Of a stretch of DNA of 64,000 nucleotides, positions 34,586 to 44,473 are shown piece by piece. This DNA comes from Echinicola sp. 20G (lineage in GTDB: Bacteria; Bacteroidota; Bacteroidia; Cytophagales; Cyclobacteriaceae): NCBI RefSeq assembly GCF_015533855.1, contig NZ_AP024154.1, positions 5,415,501 through 5,479,500 on the forward strand, given 5' to 3'. A program made the position numbers and the translations under genes. The number at the start of each line of letters is the position of its first letter. Position 1 is the first letter of the stretch. Under the pieces are notes generated by a model, which made no database searches, was not told the origin of the DNA, and saw nothing but the letters and a program-made list of their open reading frames with translations.

Positions 34586-36850
34586 TTATTCAAACATAAA
34601 ATTCACTGCTTGAAAAGATTGGCAGGAACTACCTATTCGGAGTTCAAACTCCCCTTTCCCTTGTTCTTTCTTCATATTTAAACCGGTATACTCCAGCATT
34701 TCAGGTTTAATTTCAAAGGTAACCTCTTGACTCTCTCCTGGCTTCAGGTCTATTTTTTTAAACCCCTTTAGTTCTTGCATGGGACGTACCACTGTACCAA
34801 TCAGATCTTTGATATAGAGTTGCACAGTTTCTTTACCTCTTCGTTTACCCGTATTGGTCACCTTAACGGTAGCCTTAATGGACGTATCATCATGTAATAC
34901 AGTATTAGAAAGTCTGACGGGGGAATAACCGAAGGTTGTATAACTTAGGCCATACCCAAAAGGGTACAAAGGATTGTTTTCATTAAACAGGTAGCCTTTT
35001 TTGTAATTGATTTCCTTTTGACTGTAATGAAAGGGAAATTGTCCAATAGAAAGGGGCACGGTGACGGGAAGCTTACCGGAAGGATTTACCTTTCCAAAAA
35101 GCACTTCTGCTAGCGCATAATTCCCCTGTTCGCTGAGATCCCAACAGTCCAGAATAGCATCAGCTTTTTCATTAAATGCATTTATCGAAAGTGTCCTTCT
35201 GTGCTTTAACACTACAATCAAAGGCTTTCCAAGTTTTTTAAGCTCCTCAATCAACTCATCCTGAAGTCCTACAGGATTAATATTGTCCCGATCGCCAAGA
35301 GCATTGTTAAAAAATCCCTCCTTAGCTGTAAATTCATCTCCACCTACAAAGGCGACCACCACATCGGCTTCCACACTGCTTTTAACGATTTCTTCAATTC
35401 CCTTTCTTTGTTCTTCACCGGACATCAATTGGGGAACATCCCGTACGCCATTGGTCAAATCAAACCCCTTTTTTTCAATAAATTCAATTTCTTTCCCTGC
35501 AATGGCTTGAAACTGTTTTTTCACTTCTTTTCCTAACAAGGGCCCTACCAAGGCAATTTTCTGAGGTTCTTGGGCTGATAATGGTAATACCCTCTCATTT
35601 TTTAATAAAATAATCGACTCCCGATCGGCTTCCTGGGCCAAGGTCAAATGATGTTTGGATCTTACAGCGGTACTTACCTTTTCTAACTCAATAAAGGGAG
35701 CATCAAATAGACCAAGGATAAATTTGGTTCTTAATACCCTGGCCGCAGACTGGTCAATATACCCCTCAATTTCTGGCATTTCCTTGATTATTTCAGGCAG
35801 CAACGCATAGGCATCCTCCGCATATAGATCCAGATCCACTCCTGCTGTTAAGCCCAAAATAGCAGCATCTTCTGGGGTTTCGGCCACTTTCATGAAATAA
35901 TGTAATCTACCAATGTCATTGGCATCAGAAACTACATAACCTTCAAAACCCCACTGTTCTCGAAGCACTTCTGTCAGTAGCCAAGGATTGGCATGGCTCG
36001 CCACCCCATTAATATCCCCATGTGATGCCATTATTCCAAGGGTATTGGCCTCCTGAACAGCTGCCTTGAATGGAGGAAAAATCTCATCAATTAGGGTCCT
36101 TGGAGAAATTTCGATGGAGGCAAAATTAGTTCCTCCAGATACTTGTGCATATCCTGCAAAATGCTTGGCCACTGCTCCTATATGTGTAGCATTCAATCCA
36201 TCATAACCACCTTGTAAACCCGTAATTGCACTGATGATCATTTGCGTGGTTAGGTAAGTATCTTCACTAAATGCCTCACTCATTCTCCCAAAGCGTGGAT
36301 CCCGAACAATATCCGCCTCTGGCGAATGAGTAAGGTGTAGACCTCGCAAGCGTGCTTCCCTCCCTACTGCATCATAGACGCTATTGACTAGCTCTCGGTT
36401 AAATGTGGCAGCCATATTGATGGGCCGTCCAAAACTTGTACACCCTTCAGCATCGACCCCGTTGTAGGACTCCGTCACAAAGAAAGCGGGTATACCCAAT
36501 CGGTTATGTTCTATAATATATTTTTGAAGTTTGTTATTTAATAAAGCCGCTTTTTCGGGAGATAAATGCTCCCCCGGATTTTTTATTCCACCTACGCCTA
36601 TACTTAATTTTTGAATCACTTTTTCAGAAAGATCCAGTTCTCCCTGCTCATTGAGTTCTACTCCTATTTGGGCATGAAACATTCGCATTTGGGCTACTTT
36701 TTCTTCAAGGGTCATACGCCCAAGCAAATCAGTCACCCGTTTATCAACCTCCATGTTGGATTGTTTATAAATAGGAACAGTAGTTTGGGCATAAACTCCC
36801 TCTCCCATTAGTAGCATAATTAATACAGATACATACCTTGTTAACTTCAT
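34586..36850 (-). CDS. GH3 beta-glycosidase, secreted
   Basis: Exo-acting beta-glycosidase of 754 residues with a signal peptide ending at VYAQ. The GH3 N-terminal barrel has VTDLLGRMTLEEKVAQM, THSPEADIVRDPRFGRMSEAFSED and GFEGYVVSDANDIGRLH with the nucleophile Asp309; the alpha/beta-sandwich and a FN3-like C-terminal domain (VKVTNTGKRRGKETVQLYIKD) follow. GH3 enzymes split terminal beta-glucose, beta-xylose or related residues; in a ulvan-like context beta-xylosidase is plausible but not shown. It lies between two sulfatases in one direction. The second GH3 (44474-46633) shares the SDxNDIxRLH motif. Confidence 0.93.
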   Translation of the reverse strand: MKLTRYVSVLIMLLMGEGVYAQTTVPIYKQSNMEVDKRVTDLLGRMTLEEKVAQMRMFHAQIGVELNEQGELDLSEKVIQKLSIGVGGIKNPGEHLSPEKAALLNNKLQKYIIEHNRLGIPAFFVTESYNGVDAEGCTSFGRPINMAATFNRELVNSVYDAVGREARLRGLHLTHSPEADIVRDPRFGRMSEAFSEDTYLTTQMIISAITGLQGGYDGLNATHIGAVAKHFAGYAQVSGGTNFASIEISPRTLIDEIFPPFKAAVQEANTLGIMASHGDINGVASHANPWLLTEVLREQWGFEGYVVSDANDIGRLHYFMKVAETPEDAAILGLTAGVDLDLYAEDAYALLPEIIKEMPEIEGYIDQSAARVLRTKFILGLFDAPFIELEKVSTAVRSKHHLTLAQEADRESIILLKNERVLPLSAQEPQKIALVGPLLGKEVKKQFQAIAGKEIEFIEKKGFDLTNGVRDVPQLMSGEEQRKGIEEIVKSSVEADVVVAFVGGDEFTAKEGFFNNALGDRDNINPVGLQDELIEELKKLGKPLIVVLKHRRTLSINAFNEKADAILDCWDLSEQGNYALAEVLFGKVNPSGKLPVTVPLSIGQFPFHYSQKEINYKKGYLFNENNPLYPFGYGLSYTTFGYSPVRLSNTVLHDDTSIKATVKVTNTGKRRGKETVQLYIKDLIGTVVRPMQELKGFKKIDLKPGESQEVTFEIKPEMLEYTGLNMKKEQGKGEFELRIGSSCQSFQAVNFMFE

Positions 36851-36947
36851 ACTTTTGTCACGCTATATTTCGAGTTACTTGACTTTATTGATGTTTTTTA
36901 GCTTTTTGAATCCACTTTTCTTTCCATTGGGATCAGAATAAATCATG

Positions 36948-38438
36948 TTAACGCTTACTGGTCCTGGCTTTTTGTTCCACAAAATAGGGCTGGAATTTAT
37001 AGGAGGAATTTTCATCCCATTTTGCATTATTATTTGGTAAACTTGCCTTTAAATCATTGACTATTTCGGCATATTTGGGGTTGTTTGCTTGATTTATCCA
37101 TTCATTGGGATCTGCTATAAGGTCGTAAAACTCCTTTGAGCCGTCTTCATACTGAATATATCGATGATTTTTTGTCCTTACCGCATGGTTATTCATTCCA
37201 AAAGTGGTAATGGCCATTTGGCCGGTACCATTATTTTCTCCTTTCATCAGGGGTACCAGACTCTTTCCTTCATTTTTTCCGTAAGCATCAAGACCACACA
37301 AATCCAACAAAGTAGGATAAATGTCCAGCATTTCCACTGGTGCATTAATTACTTTGCCTCTTGATAGGCTTGGTGCTTTGAACATTAAAGGCGCATTTGT
37401 AGCAGGATTCCATAATGCATGTTTGGCAAAGGTTCCCTTTTCTCCTAAACGATATCCATGATCAGACCATAAAACGATTACCGTATTATCCGCATATTTA
37501 CTTTTTTCAAGCGCTTCAAGTACCCTTCCGATTTGGTGGTCTACAAAACTCACGCAGGCCAAATAGGCTTGAATTATTTTTTTCCATTCCCCGTTCTCCA
37601 TGGCCCATTTGGTAGAGGGCATCATGGGCAAATCATTTATTTTAAGCCCAACTTCTGGAATATCCTCTAGATCATCTGAGCGATATGGGGGTACTTCAAT
37701 CCCTTCTAAAGGATGTAGATCAAACCACTTTTGAGGTACATAAAGGGGTACATGTGGTCTCAAAAAGCCCAATCCAATAAAAAAAGGTCGATCATACTTT
37801 TTGTTAAGCCGGTCTATCACCCAGCTGGCAGATTGATGGTCAGGCATCATATCATCCTGTTCTGGATATGCTCCCCAATCGGTACTTGTGCGACCATAAT
37901 GTTCACGGTCCGAATTACCAAAACCATCCCAAACAAACCTTTCTTTTGGCAAAGGACCAAACCCTTTTACCCTACCTCCCGACTCATCAAAAACACCATC
38001 TGGTGCATGGTCATGAAACAATTTACCGATCCCCATCGTGTAATAACCACTTTCCCTAAAATATTCTGGGAGAAATACTATATCCTTAGTCGCGGGATTA
38101 TCAGACCGAATTTTTTCATCCAGTATCATCCCATATATCCCTGTAGTAGAGGGACGGAGTCCGGTCATAATCGATGCTCTAGAGGGGCCACAAAGAGGGG
38201 CTTGACAGTGTGCATTTGAGAACAAAATACCTTGGGAAGCAAGTTTGTCTAAATTTGGAGTTTTGGTGTTGGAATAATCTTTCAAACACCCTAACCATGT
38301 ATTTAAATCATCCACTGCTATAAATAAAACGTTAGGATTATCTAAAGTAGTTGTATTACTTTTTTCTTTGAAACTAGACTTACATCCACAAAAAATTAAT
38401 AGAGCTATCCCATAGAAGAGGTGAGAAACATTGTTCAT
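36948..38438 (-). CDS. S1-family sulfatase (CGPSR), iduronate-2-sulfatase-like, lipoprotein
   Basis: 496-residue sulfatase with an N-terminal lipoprotein-type signal (ALLIFCGC, Cys17 or Cys19). NVLFIAVDDLNTWLG, the active site Cys83-Gly-Pro-Ser-Arg87, GIGKLFHDHAPDG and WSDHGYRLGEKGTFAKH are characteristic of the iduronate-2-sulfatase-like branch (probably S1_7). This branch acts on several sulfated sugars, so iduronate, glucuronate or other 2-O-sulfate is only a suggestion; ulvan does contain iduronate. Encoded directly after GntR copy 2 (35 bp) and before the GH3. Confidence 0.93.
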   Translation of the reverse strand: MNNVSHLFYGIALLIFCGCKSSFKEKSNTTTLDNPNVLFIAVDDLNTWLGCLKDYSNTKTPNLDKLASQGILFSNAHCQAPLCGPSRASIMTGLRPSTTGIYGMILDEKIRSDNPATKDIVFLPEYFRESGYYTMGIGKLFHDHAPDGVFDESGGRVKGFGPLPKERFVWDGFGNSDREHYGRTSTDWGAYPEQDDMMPDHQSASWVIDRLNKKYDRPFFIGLGFLRPHVPLYVPQKWFDLHPLEGIEVPPYRSDDLEDIPEVGLKINDLPMMPSTKWAMENGEWKKIIQAYLACVSFVDHQIGRVLEALEKSKYADNTVIVLWSDHGYRLGEKGTFAKHALWNPATNAPLMFKAPSLSRGKVINAPVEMLDIYPTLLDLCGLDAYGKNEGKSLVPLMKGENNGTGQMAITTFGMNNHAVRTKNHRYIQYEDGSKEFYDLIADPNEWINQANNPKYAEIVNDLKASLPNNNAKWDENSSYKFQPYFVEQKARTSKR

Positions 38439-38473
38439 AATGATTAAACTTTGCTAAAAATTTTGAGATTAGA

Positions 38474-39517
38474 TTAGATACTTCCTCTGTCAATCAGACT
38501 AAAATAATTAGGAACTGTTTCAACTTTTTCCTTTGCAATCATATAAGCAGCTGAATCTGCCATTATTTCAAAATCTGTTGTCATTACTGAAATTCCCAGT
38601 ACCGCTTTTAAAGAGGTGTCGTTGTAAGAAATAACTCCCATGTCTTTCCCCAAAATAAGTTGATTATCTTTTACTTGTTGTAAAAACCGAATCAAATCCT
38701 CCTCATCAATAATGACATAGGCATCATTGGATTGAAATTCCATATCATCATATATCTTATTTATAATTTCATAATTCAATTTTGCCTGCTTACAAAATTT
38801 TATAAAACCCATTTTAATTTCTTTAGGATATGGGTAAATGGGGTTTTCTGGAAAAACCAGTGTAACCTTTGAATACTTTTTCAATTTAATTGCTACTTCA
38901 TTCAAAGCATGATATATGTCATTTTCAAAATTTTGATAGATACATGGAACACTACTATTGATTTCAGGCAGAAATTTATCCATGAGTAACAGCTTATTTG
39001 CAGGCATATTTTGAAGGTATTTAATTGCGTCATTCATCTTTTCCGATGAATGACGGAAATGGGGCATTACCACAAAATGATCATATGCAAGTTTATTTTC
39101 TTCAAGAATATTCATCAGGTACTCTGCATTACAATGATGAACTCTCATATCGACTTGGTAATTGCCTCCCAAAGCATCTACAAACGAATGAAAAAGTTTA
39201 AGCTTATAGCTGCTAAGCTTATTTAGGACTATTAAGACCTTGCTTTTTGTCAAATTAACATTCCTAGCCACGTAAAAGCCCTTACTCATCACAGAAATTA
39301 CAATCTTTTTTTCCCTTAAAAAATTAAAAGTTTTAACAATCGTATCTCTGGCCAAGCCTGAATCTTCTTGTAGTTCACTTATCGAAGGCAATTTTTCTCC
39401 AATTTGAATAGTACCATTTTCAATTTCTTGAATAAGCAAATCTGCCAGTTGTTGATATTTAGGAACTCGAGATGAATTATTAATGGAACTTGTTAAAATT
39501 TTCTTTTCTAAAATCAT
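38474..39517 (-). CDS. GntR-family regulator with sugar-binding-like C-terminal domain (copy 2)
   Basis: 347 residues, exactly the length of the regulator at 14387-15430 and similar throughout, including the ends (VPNYFSLIDRGSI versus VQNYFDFIDRGSI). Winged helix at about 18-85 (VPKYQQLADLLIQEIENG, RDTIVKTFNFLREKKI), then a LacI/periplasmic-binding-like domain. It follows the HTCS gene by about 260 bp and leads a sulfatase-GH3-sulfatase series. The duplication suggests that each enzyme operon carries its own regulator, perhaps with different ligands or reciprocal control. No clear operator repeat is visible upstream. Confidence 0.88.
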   Translation of the reverse strand: MILEKKILTSSINNSSRVPKYQQLADLLIQEIENGTIQIGEKLPSISELQEDSGLARDTIVKTFNFLREKKIVISVMSKGFYVARNVNLTKSKVLIVLNKLSSYKLKLFHSFVDALGGNYQVDMRVHHCNAEYLMNILEENKLAYDHFVVMPHFRHSSEKMNDAIKYLQNMPANKLLLMDKFLPEINSSVPCIYQNFENDIYHALNEVAIKLKKYSKVTLVFPENPIYPYPKEIKMGFIKFCKQAKLNYEIINKIYDDMEFQSNDAYVIIDEEDLIRFLQQVKDNQLILGKDMGVISYNDTSLKAVLGISVMTTDFEIMADSAAYMIAKEKVETVPNYFSLIDRGSI

Positions 39518-39778
39518 GGTTATTCGGGTAAAGTTTTCACAAATGACATAGCTTCCATTATATCAAGAGGATTCTTAAAAAATTGTCAAATTTATAAATG
39601 ACAAATAATTTAAATGAATATCTCTTAGGAGTATATTGAAGCAATTGATCAATTTTAAAAAATTAGAATGAAAAAAAAGTCCACAATTATGGTCAAATAG
39701 TACACAAAATAATTATAACTGACTAATATTCAAATAATTAAATAAATCTAAAAATAAAAAAACTCACTCGCCAAATTG

Positions 39779-42700
39779 TCAAATACCCAAACTTTCTTTA
39801 AACTTTTGGGCGTAAGCCTTTGGGCTTAATCCATGGTATTTTTTAAATGCTTTTGAAAAATAGTTGGGATTTTTAAATCCAATTTGATAGCCCACTTCAG
39901 ATACATTAATATTTCCTTTCTCAATAATACTAGCAGCTTTTTTCATTTTTATTCCTAAAATAAAGTCATTAGGTGTCTGATTAGTCCACGCCTTAAACTT
40001 TGTAAACAGCAATGACCTACTTACCCCCAACTCTTCGCACAGAGTCTGAATATCAAAAAATTCGTTTTTAAGATTATTCTTAATAATCTGAATGGCTCCA
40101 TTCATCATCTCTTCGTCCCTGGAATTTACAGCAGCTTCCGAGGGTTGAAATTCCCCTGACTCTACAATCTTTTCCTTTAACTTTTTCTGAGTATTAATGA
40201 TATTTTTGCATTTTAACAGTAATTCTTTCAACTCAAATGGTTTGCTTAAATATTCATCTGCTCCTGATTCCAAGCCATTGTATTTATATACTAAAGAAGT
40301 CCGAGCGGTCAATAATATAAATGGTATATGACTTGTGCGTATATCTGATTTTACTTTTTCACAAAACTCAATTCCGTCCATTACTGGCATCATAACATCA
40401 CTGATAATTAGGTCTGGCTGTTCAGAAAGTGCCTTTTGGTAGCCTAAGGCACCATTTTCAGCTATGGATACTTTATAACGTTCTTTCAAGGAATTATATA
40501 TAAATTGGCAAATATCTTGGTTATCATCAACGATAAGTATATTTGCTTCTTTTTCTAAACTTTCATATTGCCCTAAGAATATATTTGCATTTTCATCGAC
40601 TTGATCCAAGTCAACCGATTTTCTATATAGGCTAATATCCTCGCTATTCTTAAAAGAGACAATAATTTCATCATCCTCCAAGTGCTCTTTCCCCAACCTC
40701 AATTCCATTACAAATTTACTTCCTTTTCCCTCCTCGCTTTCAACCTTGAGCTCTCCCTTATGTAAGTCCATAACGTTTTTGGCGATTGCTAAACCTATTC
40801 CCGATCCATACCTAAATTTACTTGGATTTTTTTGTTTTGGAATTTCATAAAATCTATCAAAAATTTTTTCTAAATGTTCTGCAGAAATTCCTATGCCATT
40901 ATCTTTTACTGCAATTATAACCTTTTCAGCACTTTCTGATACAGCAACCTCAATCTTCCCTTTTGATGGCGTATATTTAAATGCATTGGAAATAAGATTA
41001 TACAATACTTTTTCCAGTTTGTCTCTATCAAAAAAAACGTTTATCTCCTCATGTTGAGATTTAAAAGAATATCTTAATTTATTTAGTTTTGCTTGTTGAG
41101 AAAATGAAAGGTATATTTCATTTGCAAATTTCACGATATCTCCTTCCGCAGCTTGAAGTTTCATCTGTTTACTTTCTAATTTACGGAAATCCATTAGTTC
41201 ATTTATTAGCTTAAAAAGTTGATCTGTATTTCTTTTGATCACCTGAAGTTGTCTAAAGACAGAACTCGGTCCTTTATATTCGATAATTAGTTTTTCCAAA
41301 GGCCCAGAAATCAAAGTCAATGGAGTTCTAAACTCGTGGGATATGTTGGTAAAAAATTGAAGTTTTTGTTGGTTTAAATCCTGTTGGTTAATGAATTCCT
41401 GAGTTTCAAGTTCAAGCTTATGTTGCAGTCTTAATCTTGACTTGAAGAAATAAATAAAAACGGTCAACGCTAATAGAAAAAGTGTGATGTATACTATGTA
41501 AGCCCATATTGTTAGCCATGGAGCACTTTTTACTTCAATTTCAAGTATAGTGGGATTTTGAGTTTCAACTCCATCGCTATTGATCCCCTTTACCTCAAAT
41601 ACATAATCTCCACCACGCTGAATCGTAAATGACACAAAATTATTTGTCGTGCGTACCCAGTTATCATCCAAACCTTTTAATCGATAAAGAAAGGTGTTCT
41701 TATCGGCATTACTAAAATTTGGCATTGAAAAATTAATTGTAAAGATATTTTGGTCATAATCCAAAGTAACTTCGTCTGTATACTCAATTGATTTTTTTAA
41801 GATTTCGGTGCTATCATTCACTTCCAACTGGTAATCAGACAAACTAAATCCCGTCAATACCACGTTGGGAGCATACTTATTTTCCGTTGCTAGGTTTTTA
41901 GGATAAAAAGAAACGATACCTGATGCACCTCCAAAAAACATCCTTCCATCAGACGAATATAGTTTTGCTCCCCTATTAAATTCATTTGCTTGCACACCAT
42001 CATTCCTGTTATAAATTCTCTGGTTGCCAGAATTTGGGTCATATGAGAGGATCCCTTCTTCAGAGCTTAACCATAGTTTTCCATCATGATCTTCAGATAT
42101 AGCAAATATGCTACTAATACCATTTAGGCTAACCGGTATTATTTTATCACTGTTTATTCTAAACAGGCCGTAGTTTTGAACTGCCAGCCAAACGTTCCCC
42201 CGAGAATCTTGAAAAATATCATGAATATATAACCTATCTTCACCACCATTTTCCATTTCAAAAAAATCAAACTCAAATGTATTATTTTCATAATTTGACT
42301 TCCTTAAAACACATAATCCTTCCCCTGTTCCAACGAACAAATCACCTTCTTGACTAAGCAACAGAGACCTAACATTATTACTAGTTATATTGGGCTTGTT
42401 ACTTCCTGCATTAAAGTTTCTAAATTCATTCGATTCTACGTCAAAAAGATCTAATCCTTGATTTAAAGTACCGATCCATAATTTTCCGTCTGATGATTTT
42501 GCCAATGATAAAAGTTGGTCAGTGGAAAGTGAATTAGTTCTATCTGAATTCCCCCCTCTAAATTCTTTAAATTTTAGACTTTCGGTATCAAGATATATTA
42601 ATCCCCTGTTGAATGTCCCAATCCAAAGCTTGTATGTATCATCAAATACAATATCTTTAACAGATCCAATAAAGTTACCTTTACCTAATTTATTAATATT

Positions 42701-43966
42701 TCGGAACTTTTCTGTAGATAGGTCCAAAACACTTAACCCTGCTCCCTCTGTTCCGATATAAACTTCCTGTCCATTTACCTCTTCCAAGCAGCTAACCACA
42801 TTGTAGCCTAGTTGCGTACCATTTCGTTCTTCAATTAATTCAAAATTCAATTGGTTATCATCCCAATAATTGACACCACCATAGTAAGTAGCTATCCAGA
42901 TTCCACCTTGGTTATCAGTAAACAAGGCACGAATATCATTACCTGTCAACCCGTTGTTTTTTTTGGGATCATGTTTCATCTTTCGAATGAGTTTATGGTT
43001 ATTGTCTATGACGTTCAAACCGTCATAGGTTCCCACCCAAAGCCTTTGATGATAATCTATAGTAATATCTTGAATTATATCATTGGTTAATTCTTGTCCT
43101 TTTTTATTCCCAAATTGCTCAATTTCCTCTTTTTCTGTATTAAAATAGAACAATCCATTATGTGTACCTACCCATAAGTTTCCCATATGGTCTTCCTTTA
43201 TGCATGAAACATAATTCTGGAACTGGATTTTATTCTCATCTCTACTCAACTTGAAGGATTTAAAATTAACTTTATCTCCAATCCTTCCCTCTAATTTATT
43301 AAGCCCAGACCTTGTCCCAATCCATATATCGCCATTACTAGACTTGAACAGACAGGTAACAAAGCTTGAGTTAATTGTTGTGGGCCTGGCCTCATCATGT
43401 AGGTAATACCTAATCTCCTTTTTATTTTCATCATAGATATTAATTCCGTTTTTAGTGGCAATCCACACCTCATGGTCATTTACCCTTAAAATATCATGAA
43501 CGAATCTTGAGGAGACAGCTAGTTTGGAAAGAGTTTCCTCCTCAAAGTCCTTTGATAAATTATTTTTTGGGTTAAAAAGACTCAAACCACTTTTAGTTCC
43601 CATCCAAATCCCCTTGGAGCTATCAACATGTATTGAATAAATATCATTGACCCGAAATTGTTCGGGACTGCCTTTTTCCCTCCTCATCACCTTTAGTTCC
43701 TTTCCATCATACCTCATTAATCCATTACGTGTCCCAAACCAGATCATTCCCTTTTGATCTTGGTCAATGGAATTAACGGCATTCAACGAGAAGCCATCAG
43801 ATGTTGAAATATGACGAAAATTATTTATCTGGTCTTGGGCAAATACTGGAAAAATCCAAGCAAAAGTTAAAAAGCAAAATATTAAAATATATTGGATGTA
43901 CTTAGTTAAAGGAATAGGGTTAATAGTAAAATTTTTTCCCAATCCATTTAATATAAACTTCTTCAT
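39779..43966 (-). CDS. Hybrid two-component system regulator (HTCS)
   Basis: One-protein sensor and regulator of polysaccharide genes in the inner membrane. I start at the ATG at 43966 (1395 aa); an ATG at 43999 is possible and a GTG at 44023 unlikely. A signal/anchor segment is followed by many periplasmic Reg_prop beta-propeller repeats (GMIWFGTRNGLMRYDG type), a Y_Y_Y domain, a transmembrane helix (WAYIVYITLFLLALTVFIYFF), HisKA with His877 in SHEFRTP, HATPase (DNGIGIS, GSGIGLAI), a receiver with Asp1190 in SDVMMPVMDG and an AraC-type helix-turn-helix at the C-terminus (VGYQIGFKNPNYFSKAFKKYHG). HTCS sensors bind oligosaccharides and activate neighbouring SusC/SusD operons, so it may act at the promoter sites described here. 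Confidence 0.95.
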   Translation of the reverse strand: MKKFILNGLGKNFTINPIPLTKYIQYILIFCFLTFAWIFPVFAQDQINNFRHISTSDGFSLNAVNSIDQDQKGMIWFGTRNGLMRYDGKELKVMRREKGSPEQFRVNDIYSIHVDSSKGIWMGTKSGLSLFNPKNNLSKDFEEETLSKLAVSSRFVHDILRVNDHEVWIATKNGINIYDENKKEIRYYLHDEARPTTINSSFVTCLFKSSNGDIWIGTRSGLNKLEGRIGDKVNFKSFKLSRDENKIQFQNYVSCIKEDHMGNLWVGTHNGLFYFNTEKEEIEQFGNKKGQELTNDIIQDITIDYHQRLWVGTYDGLNVIDNNHKLIRKMKHDPKKNNGLTGNDIRALFTDNQGGIWIATYYGGVNYWDDNQLNFELIEERNGTQLGYNVVSCLEEVNGQEVYIGTEGAGLSVLDLSTEKFRNINKLGKGNFIGSVKDIVFDDTYKLWIGTFNRGLIYLDTESLKFKEFRGGNSDRTNSLSTDQLLSLAKSSDGKLWIGTLNQGLDLFDVESNEFRNFNAGSNKPNITSNNVRSLLLSQEGDLFVGTGEGLCVLRKSNYENNTFEFDFFEMENGGEDRLYIHDIFQDSRGNVWLAVQNYGLFRINSDKIIPVSLNGISSIFAISEDHDGKLWLSSEEGILSYDPNSGNQRIYNRNDGVQANEFNRGAKLYSSDGRMFFGGASGIVSFYPKNLATENKYAPNVVLTGFSLSDYQLEVNDSTEILKKSIEYTDEVTLDYDQNIFTINFSMPNFSNADKNTFLYRLKGLDDNWVRTTNNFVSFTIQRGGDYVFEVKGINSDGVETQNPTILEIEVKSAPWLTIWAYIVYITLFLLALTVFIYFFKSRLRLQHKLELETQEFINQQDLNQQKLQFFTNISHEFRTPLTLISGPLEKLIIEYKGPSSVFRQLQVIKRNTDQLFKLINELMDFRKLESKQMKLQAAEGDIVKFANEIYLSFSQQAKLNKLRYSFKSQHEEINVFFDRDKLEKVLYNLISNAFKYTPSKGKIEVAVSESAEKVIIAVKDNGIGISAEHLEKIFDRFYEIPKQKNPSKFRYGSGIGLAIAKNVMDLHKGELKVESEEGKGSKFVMELRLGKEHLEDDEIIVSFKNSEDISLYRKSVDLDQVDENANIFLGQYESLEKEANILIVDDNQDICQFIYNSLKERYKVSIAENGALGYQKALSEQPDLIISDVMMPVMDGIEFCEKVKSDIRTSHIPFILLTARTSLVYKYNGLESGADEYLSKPFELKELLLKCKNIINTQKKLKEKIVESGEFQPSEAAVNSRDEEMMNGAIQIIKNNLKNEFFDIQTLCEELGVSRSLLFTKFKAWTNQTPNDFILGIKMKKAASIIEKGNINVSEVGYQIGFKNPNYFSKAFKKYHGLSPKAYAQKFKESLGI

Positions 43967-44473
43967 TAATTTAAAACTCTCTTGGTTATTTTTGTTCATT
44001 GCTAATTTCTCGACCTCTTCCACTTCCTATTGGTATAACTTTGGCAAGTTATACCATGCTGTTATTAAAAAAATATGATCAACTCTACCTACTCAATGAT
44101 TAGGTAAATGGTTTTGCCCTACTTCTATTTTGAATTTAACTAATTTTCATTTATGAAATATCCCGTGCACCTAAATTTTTGAAGCAAATTAGCTCAATTA
44201 ACATTGATAAATATAACAAAAATGTAAAATTGCAGTCGCTATTATTTCCCCTTAATTCTGTTGAATTTAATAATACATGAAATTTAAATAATAGAATAAA
44301 TAACATTCTAGATTTATAGAAATAAATATGTCAATCATTTCATAAAATGACAAAAAGAGTAATTCCACTTGGAACTACTCTTAATATAATTACTATAACC
44401 CTAAACTTTTCTCACCTTCAGGATTTCATCTAAATAAAGAAGACCTTTAGCGAAATATTTTTTAAATAGTTTG
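43967..44473. other. Intergenic region upstream of the HTCS gene
   Basis: About 500 bp, AT-rich, no credible gene. It holds the HTCS upstream region and, at its right side, the terminator at 44355-44382 of the GH5-GH3 unit. No copy of the shared promoter element was found. Confidence 0.5.
44355..44382 (-). terminator. Terminator after the GH5/GH3 unit
   Basis: Stem AAGAGTA (44355-44361) / TACTCTT (44376-44382) continued, after one mismatch, by TTCC/GGAA with loop ACTT. On the minus strand it is followed by TTTTTG. It lies about 90 nt after the GH3 stop at 44474. Confidence 0.7.

Noticed and set aside
37731-38219. Long plus-strand frame (162 codons) inside the 36948-38438 sulfatase
   Set aside because: It lies antisense to a complete, motif-verified sulfatase and its translation has no domain character, so it is a shadow frame.
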